From Halalkaliarchaeum desulfuricum (lineage in GTDB: Archaea > Halobacteriota > Halobacteria > Halobacteriales > Haloferacaceae): DNA of 64,000 bases. Shown here piece after piece: positions 59,517-64,000 of this stretch. The notes under the pieces are model-generated. The model saw only the letters and a program-made list of their open reading frames with translations, searched no databases and was not told the DNA's origin. Within the stretch, counting starts at the first letter, position 1, and each line of letters starts with the position of its first letter. The stretch spans positions 2,976,001 through 3,040,000 of the forward strand of contig NZ_CP025066.1 of NCBI RefSeq assembly GCF_002952775.1, given 5' to 3'. The position numbers and the translations under genes are program-made.

Positions 59517-61038
59517 TCTGACAGCAGGCGAATTCGACCGACGCACCGTCCTGCAAACGACCGCGGCCGCCGGCATCCTCGGCGTTGCCGGCTGTCTGGG
59601 TGGAGACGAGCGGGCGGCGTTACACGTCGGCTCACCGTGGGGCATCGACAGGGATCCCCTCGAATCCGGGTACGCCCTCCGTCGGGTCGGAATCACCGAA
59701 GCGCTGGTGGGCGTTTCTCACGACGTCGAACCGACCCCGAGCCTGGCGACCGACTGGGAGCAGGTCACACAGACGCGCTGGGAGTTCACGCTCCGGGAGG
59801 GCGTGACCTTCCACGACGGCCGGCAGCTCGATGCCCGGACTGCGCTCCCGTCGCTCCGTCGCGCCGCCAGCTCGAACGCGTTCGCCAACGTCCCGGTCCG
59901 GAGCGTCGAGGCCGTCGACGACGTGACGATCGCCATCGAAACCGAGACGCCGTTCGCGCCGCTTTTGGCTCACATGTCCCGCCACGAGGCGGTCGTGTTG
60001 AGTCCCGACGCCCTGGATGACGACCCAATCGAACCGATCGGGACCGGCCCGTTCGTTTTCGACTCGCTGGAGACCGGGGCCGAACTGCGTGCCCGAAGAA
60101 ATGAGGAGTATCACGGCACGGTTCCGTCGGTCGAGTCTGTCCGATACGAGGTCGTCGAGGACGATCAGACCCGCCGGCTGAAACTCGAGAACGGCGAACT
60201 CGAGATGGCCCGCATCCTGCCCCAGGAGTTCGTCGCGGATCTGGAAGCGGCGGACGGGATCGACGTGTACACGCCGACGATCCCCCGGCTCCGGTTTCTG
60301 ACGTTCGATACACAGTCCGCCCCGTTCGACGACAGCCGCGTTCGGCGGGCGGTCACCCACGGGATCGACAGGGCCGCGATCACCGAATCGGTCCTCGAGG
60401 GAATCGATGACCCGGTGGGCGAGCCGATCCCGCCGGTGATGTCCAGCTGGGCCGATCCCGACGTCGACGGACCGCAGTACGACCCGGAGCGAGCCGACGA
60501 CCTGTTGTCGACCGCGGGATGGACGACGGGATCGGACGGGACCCGAACGAACGGAGACGAACGGCTGTCAGTCGACTGTTACACCTACGACGCCCGGAGC
60601 CTGCCCCTGATTGGCGAGGTGCTCCAGAGTCAACTCGCCGACATCGGAATCGAGTTCGAACTCGCGATCCTCGAGTACGGAACCATGGTCGATCGAATCT
60701 CCCGGGATCCGTTCGACGCGTATCTGACCTCCTGGAACTGGCATTATCCGGATCCGGACAGGCTCACCGACCTGTTTCACTCTGCGGGAGCGCTCCAGCA
60801 CGGGTGGAACAACGACCGGGTGGATCGCCTGCTGGAGGAAGCCAGAGCGAGTTTCGATCCGGAAATTCGCCGACAGAAATACCACGCTGTCCAGTCGGCA
60901 GTCCTCGATGACGTGCCGATAGCCGTATTGACGGGCTACACGAACGTGATCGCGACATCGGCAGACGTCCGCGGTTACGACCCCCATCCGGCCGAGACGC
61001 AGTACGGGCTCGAACACGTCAATCTGGAGGGGAAATGA
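59509..61038 (+). CDS. Tat-exported solute-binding lipoprotein of the importer (family 5)
   Basis: This 509-residue protein has a twin-arginine signal with lipobox (RRTVLQTTAAAGILGVAGCL, Cys near 28). The mature part is a family-5 solute-binding protein: LATDWEQVTQTRWEFTLREG then VTFHDGRQLDA near 90, IGTGPFVFDSLETGAELRAR near 180, RAVTHGIDRAAITESVLEGI near 280. It should capture peptide, nickel or a related solute outside the cell and deliver it to the permeases. ATG 59509 gives the signal at the right place. It lies last in the importer operon, unlike most bacterial orders. Confidence 0.92.
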   Translation: MTDLTAGEFDRRTVLQTTAAAGILGVAGCLGGDERAALHVGSPWGIDRDPLESGYALRRVGITEALVGVSHDVEPTPSLATDWEQVTQTRWEFTLREGVTFHDGRQLDARTALPSLRRAASSNAFANVPVRSVEAVDDVTIAIETETPFAPLLAHMSRHEAVVLSPDALDDDPIEPIGTGPFVFDSLETGAELRARRNEEYHGTVPSVESVRYEVVEDDQTRRLKLENGELEMARILPQEFVADLEAADGIDVYTPTIPRLRFLTFDTQSAPFDDSRVRRAVTHGIDRAAITESVLEGIDDPVGEPIPPVMSSWADPDVDGPQYDPERADDLLSTAGWTTGSDGTRTNGDERLSVDCYTYDARSLPLIGEVLQSQLADIGIEFELAILEYGTMVDRISRDPFDAYLTSWNWHYPDPDRLTDLFHSAGALQHGWNNDRVDRLLEEARASFDPEIRRQKYHAVQSAVLDDVPIAVLTGYTNVIATSADVRGYDPHPAETQYGLEHVNLEGK

Positions 61039-61041
61039 GTC

Positions 61042-61413
61042 ATGACTGACAGGGATTCACCGGCGGAAACCAGCAAAACAGCGGTCGAACGCTACTGGGC
61101 TGGTCGAGCCGACGAATACGACAGTGACGGAATCTCCGGCATCCACAGCACAGACCAGCGTGACGCCTGGTTGGACCGGCTTCGGGCGTGGACGGGTGAA
61201 CATCCCCGTGACGTCCTCGACGTCGGGTGTGGGACCGGCGTCATCTCGTTGTTGCTTTCGGATCTGGGCCACAACGTCACCGGAGTCGACATCGCCGCCG
61301 AGATGATCGACCGGGCCCGTTCGAAAGCCGACAGCCGGGAACTCTCGGCCGGTTTTTGCATCGGCGACGCGGTGTCGTTGCCGTTTCCGGACGATCGATT
61401 CGACGTGTTGACG
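61042..61413 (+). pseudogene. SAM methyltransferase, C-terminal half deleted
   Basis: It starts 4 bases after the binding-protein gene. AVERYWAGRADEYDSDGISG then VLDVGCGTGVISLLLSDLGH, NVTGVDIAAEMIDRARSKAD and DAVSLPFPDDRFDVLTAR are the N-terminal half of a class I methyltransferase. The expected remaining 80-100 residues are missing; after DVLTAR the frame runs into out-of-phase sequence of another gene. The intact gene was presumably part of the importer operon, so it may have acted on the imported ligand. Confidence 0.7.
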
Positions 61414-61643
61414 GCCCGCTGCGGTTTCGCGACCTCGAATCGACCCTCGAGGTTCCCCCGAACACCCTCTCGACGCGGCTCGCCGAGTTGACCGACGCCG
61501 GACTGCTCTCGCGAACTGCCTACGACGAAGTTCCCCCGCGTGTGGAGTACGAACCGACCGAGAAGGCGCGGGCGCTGTTTCCCGCCTTCGGCCACCTCCA
61601 CGTCTGGGCACACGAATACGAACTGGCGACGGAAACTGAGTGA
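61410..61643 (+). pseudogene. HxlR-family regulator, N-terminal part deleted
   Basis: Codons from 61410 read DGPLRFRDLESTLEVPPNTL then STRLAELTDAGLLSRTAYDE, VPPRVEYEPTEKARALFPAF and a tail to 61643. This is the recognition helix and wing of an HxlR regulator without its first ~25 residues. It joins the methyltransferase remnant in a different frame, so one deletion removed the end of one gene and the start of the next. Confidence 0.7.
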
Positions 61644-61655
61644 GAAAACGAAAAC

Positions 61656-61985
61656 CTACGTCGCCTCCGCCCTCTCGATCGCGTCCGAGACGCGGACTAA
61701 CAGCGCCTCGATCTCCGGCCGGTCGAGCTCCCAGTCGGTCGGTGCGTGGTGATACGCCGACAGCACCGACTGCACCGCCTCGAGCTGTGCGAGCGTGAAC
61801 GCTGTCTCGCCGTCGTCCAGGCGATCGAACGCCCGATACACCTCGATCGACGGGGGCCCCAGCTCCGGGGACTCCGCCGTGCGTTCTCGTTCGATCCGGT
61901 CGAGGAGCACGTGGTGTAGCGTCCACTGCTCCTCCCGTGGGATCGATACCGCGACCGACCGACCTGTGTGCTGTGAACTGGACAT
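61656..61985 (-). CDS. Haloarchaeal conserved hypothetical protein (DUF7853-like)
   Basis: A 109-residue protein containing VSIPREEQWTLHHVLLDRIE, IEVYRAFDRLDDGETAFTLA, QLEAVQSVLSAYHH and a C-terminal helix (EIEALLVRVSDAIERAEA). This short helical, acidic layout is common across haloarchaea, where it carries no known function. Codon use is normal for the genome. Family name given with moderate certainty. Confidence 0.75.
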   Translation of the reverse strand: MSSSQHTGRSVAVSIPREEQWTLHHVLLDRIERERTAESPELGPPSIEVYRAFDRLDDGETAFTLAQLEAVQSVLSAYHHAPTDWELDRPEIEALLVRVSDAIERAEAT

Positions 61986-62122
61986 GACCTTCGATCTCGT
62001 GTTAGGCGTCCACCCCTACGTCATGCTCATTGTTAACTCTTACCACAGGTATCTCGAAAGATACTTCGGTCGGATCGGGTTCGGTTCCAGAAACGAGTCC
62101 GCGGGGACCGACTCGGGTTCGA

Positions 62123-62773
62123 CTAGGAATCGGTTTCCTCGACGGGCGCCCCGCCGACGTTCTTCTGGACGCTTCCGAGCCCCTGTTTTGCCTTCTGTTT
62201 GGAGGCGTACCCCTGCCCCGAATCCGCGATGACGTTACCGTTCTCGTGGCGGAGCCGCCAGCGCCAGCGCCCCTCGACGTCCTCGAACAGTTCGAACGTC
62301 GCGTTGCTGCCGCCCTCGGGAGGTGCCTCCTCGTCTTTCGACTCGTCGACGACGAACGCGCCCGGAGCGTTGCGCCGGACGCTCTCCAGTCCCTGCTTGG
62401 CCTTCTGTTTGGATGCGTATCCCTCGCCGGAGTCGGCGATCACGTTGCCGTTGCGGTGGACGAGCCGCCAGCGGACGTTCCCACCCCTGTCCTCGTACAC
62501 CTCGAAGCGAGCCTTGCTGGCGACGACGTCAGTCTCGATTTGTCCCCCGTCTTCGGGCCACTCGAGCCCGATGTCGAGGTGGATGTCGTCGCCATCCCGC
62601 GTGAGTTCGACCTCCATCTCCGCCTCCGCGGGCGGATCGATCGTCACGCTCTGGCCGTCGTCGATCGGGACCGCCTCGCCGCTCCGGAACCGATCGGCCA
62701 GCCGACCGAAGAACGTCGCCAGTCGGCCGCGCTTTTGTACCTCTGTAGACTCGTGGAGCGTCTCATCAGTCAT
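62123..62773 (-). CDS. HVO_2922-type protein with two YegP/DUF1508 repeats
   Basis: This 216-residue protein has an N-terminal segment (KRGRLATFFGRLADRFRSGE, then AEMEVELTRDGDDIHLDIGL), like the amphi-Trp-associated part of this haloarchaeal family. Two DUF1508 repeats follow: FEVYEDRGGNVRWRLVHRNG with VIADSGEGYASKQKAKQGLE, and FELFEDVEGRWRWRLRHENG with VIADSGQGYASKQKAKQGLG. YegP repeats form small dimeric beta-alpha folds; their role in archaea is unknown. ATG 62773 is chosen; the upstream frame is not coding-like. Confidence 0.85.
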   Translation of the reverse strand: MTDETLHESTEVQKRGRLATFFGRLADRFRSGEAVPIDDGQSVTIDPPAEAEMEVELTRDGDDIHLDIGLEWPEDGGQIETDVVASKARFEVYEDRGGNVRWRLVHRNGNVIADSGEGYASKQKAKQGLESVRRNAPGAFVVDESKDEEAPPEGGSNATFELFEDVEGRWRWRLRHENGNVIADSGQGYASKQKAKQGLGSVQKNVGGAPVEETDS

Positions 62774-62894
62774 ACAGTTGACTGATCGGCGGGAGACTAC
62801 AAGAAACACCAGGTCGGTCGGAGACTCGCGCGCCGAGGGACACCGGGCTAAATCGTGACGCCATTTTAAGTCTTTCGCGCAAGGGGACACGACC

Positions 62895-63761
62895 ATGCGA
62901 CGCGCCGCCCTCCATGCAGTGCTCGCCCTCCTGATCGGGATCGTCCACGCCGCCGTCGTGGTCGGGGTTGCGCTCCGATACGGCTACGACTACGGGCCCG
63001 GATCGCTGGCGCCGTCTGCGCTGGCGTGGCGCTACGGCGGGCTGGTGCTTTTGGGTGCGGTGCCGGCGTGGCTGGCGTTCGAGGATCGCCTGGCCTCGCC
63101 GCTTTTCGTCGTCGCCGTGATCGGCGGCTACGCGGTCGGGATGGAACTGGCACCGCCGGACCCGACGTTCGTTGACGTCGCCGATATCGAACCGGGCATC
63201 GACGAGCCGACCGGTCACACCGTCGTCGAGGACGGACTCTACATCGTCAAATACGTCGGGGCGTGGTACGTCTGGCTCGTCGGCGCCGTCCTCGCCGGGG
63301 TGTGGGAGCACGTCGCCCGGGCGCGCTCGGGTCGGGTTCCCGACCCGGGCGGGTGGTCGAGGCTGTCGTGGATCACGCGAACCACAACCCGAGAGGGTGC
63401 CCTCCGGGTCGCCCTCGCGGCCGGCGGACTCCACGCAGTCGCGTCGCTGGGCTATGCGGCCGGCTGGGGAATCTTCGGATCGCCATTGCTGTTGGTGTGG
63501 GGCGCGGTCGGCGGGGTTGCGCTTCTTGCGGTGCCGACGTATCTGCTCGTGCGCTTTGGACTCGTCTGGCCGCTCCCCGTCGCGATCGTCCTGTTTCTCA
63601 ACAGTGTCCACACCCAGGCGTACGTCGCGGGCCCGAGCGATCCTCACGCACTGTACGTCGGGGCGTGGTTCTTCTTTCTCGGCCTCCCGCTGCTCGTCGC
63701 CGCCGGAGAAGTGGCCGCGAGGAAGTTTTTAGGGACGTTCGATGCGTACAACCGGATATGA
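62895..63761 (+). CDS. Haloarchaeal multi-pass membrane protein
   Basis: A 288-residue hydrophobic protein with about seven helices (for example AVLALLIGIVHAAVVVGVAL and LVWGAVGGVALLAVPTYLLV). A central extracytoplasmic-looking loop (PPDPTFVDVADIEPGIDEPT) follows the third helix. I recognise no functional family. It overlaps the next gene by 4 bases, so both are probably one transcript; that partner is a cysteine hydrolase, which gives little hint about the membrane protein. Confidence 0.75.
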   Translation: MRRAALHAVLALLIGIVHAAVVVGVALRYGYDYGPGSLAPSALAWRYGGLVLLGAVPAWLAFEDRLASPLFVVAVIGGYAVGMELAPPDPTFVDVADIEPGIDEPTGHTVVEDGLYIVKYVGAWYVWLVGAVLAGVWEHVARARSGRVPDPGGWSRLSWITRTTTREGALRVALAAGGLHAVASLGYAAGWGIFGSPLLLVWGAVGGVALLAVPTYLLVRFGLVWPLPVAIVLFLNSVHTQAYVAGPSDPHALYVGAWFFFLGLPLLVAAGEVAARKFLGTFDAYNRI

Positions 63762-64000
63762 GCGAGTTCACGTTCGATTCCGACAGCACCGCACTCGTTG
63801 TGGTGGACATGCAAAACGGCTTCTGTCATCCCGACGGGAGCCTCTATGCCCCAGGCAGCGAAGATGCGCTCGACCCAATCTCGACACTCCTGGACAGGGC
63901 CCGCGAGGCGGACACCCAGGTGGTGTTCACTCGGGATGTCCACCCACCCGAGCAGTTCGAGGACGCCCACTACTACGACGAGTTCGAGCAGTGGGGCGAA
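63758..64000 (+). CDS. Cysteine hydrolase of the isochorismatase/nicotinamidase family (cut by window edge)
   Basis: The first 81 residues are present. TALVVVDMQNGFCHPDGSLY near 11-30 holds the catalytic Asp (in VVDMQ) and the NGF-x-HP motif. Then VVFTRDVHPPEQFEDAHYYD follows near 55. The catalytic Lys and Cys lie beyond the window. Such enzymes deamidate nicotinamide or hydrolyse related substrates. Start ATG overlaps the stop of the membrane protein gene. Confidence 0.88.
   Translation, partial: MSEFTFDSDSTALVVVDMQNGFCHPDGSLYAPGSEDALDPISTLLDRAREADTQVVFTRDVHPPEQFEDAHYYDEFEQWGE

Noticed and set aside
57786-59696. 636-codon minus-strand open frame
   Set aside because: It is antisense to the fused importer ATPase, whose motifs are unambiguous.

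Overview
The window is haloarchaeal (class Halobacteria). The background is GC-rich with acidic, Asp/Glu-rich proteins. Other class marks are twin-arginine signals (two with lipoboxes), two type IV pilins with the haloarchaeal SPVIG segment, two Orc1/Cdc6 initiators, an F420/FMN PPOX-type protein, and dense PIN/HepT/AbrB toxin-antitoxin genes. No rRNA, tRNA, CRISPR array or integrase is visible. Two orc genes, many insertion sequences and many broken toxin-antitoxin genes suggest a megaplasmid or an accessory, origin-proximal chromosome region; the sequence alone cannot decide which.

Layout. 1-2.6 kb: two related GT2 glycosyltransferases and a frameshifted membrane protein. 2.6-5.5 kb: a PIN toxin with antitoxin, an MNT nucleotidyltransferase with a chimeric HepT stub, and a Tat lipoprotein. 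5.5-11.5 kb: an origin region. It holds a decayed origin scar (5670-5945), two pilins, an Orc C-terminal relic (9265-9546) and an intact orc1/cdc6 (9979-11172) flanked by two classes of ORB-like repeat. 11.5-13.5 kb: VanZ-like protein and a secreted beta-helix protein. 13.8-37 kb: a surface-polysaccharide island, partly AT-rich. It has an ABC exporter, an epimerase, a NeuB-type synthase fused to a sugar-isomerase TIM barrel, a CMP-nonulosonate synthetase, a pyruvyltransferase, a DUF115/sialyltransferase-like protein, a methyltransferase, glycosyltransferases, a sulfatase-like protein, a Wzy/O-antigen-ligase-like protein and two P-loop kinase-like proteins. A nest of insertion sequences interrupts it at 21.7-23.9 and 25.9-28.6 kb. 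37-49 kb: a second orc1/cdc6 (43130-44431) with its own ORB-like repeats, inside a field of intact and broken toxin-antitoxin modules and small duplications. 49.6-54.5 kb: cupin, hypothetical protein, initiating sugar transferase, epimerase, phosphoribosyltransferase and an ArsR-like regulator. 54.5-61.6 kb: a PPOX protein, a complete dipeptide/nickel-type ABC importer with its two ATPases fused, and a deletion-fused methyltransferase/HxlR pair. 61.6-64 kb: ordinary haloarchaeal housekeeping and hypothetical genes.

How the genes fit together. The island encodes activated sugars (epimerases, NeuB/NeuA), an initiating phosphoglycosyltransferase (50399), transferases, decorating enzymes (pyruvyl, methyl, possibly sulfate or phosphate), an ABC exporter and a polymerase/ligase. 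Together these could make a nonulosonic-acid-containing surface glycan. Each orc gene sits beside a repeat family of its own. Both families share a GGTGTGT core but differ in the dyad. Best candidates for under-described biology: (i) the NeuB-TIM barrel fusion with a possible archaeal sialyltransferase-like partner; (ii) the two ORB dialects and the origin scar left by loss of an orc gene; (iii) a three-copy hairpin element whose stems differ in sequence yet each pairs perfectly; (iv) two AbrB-PIN modules with the same operator layout against the start codon.
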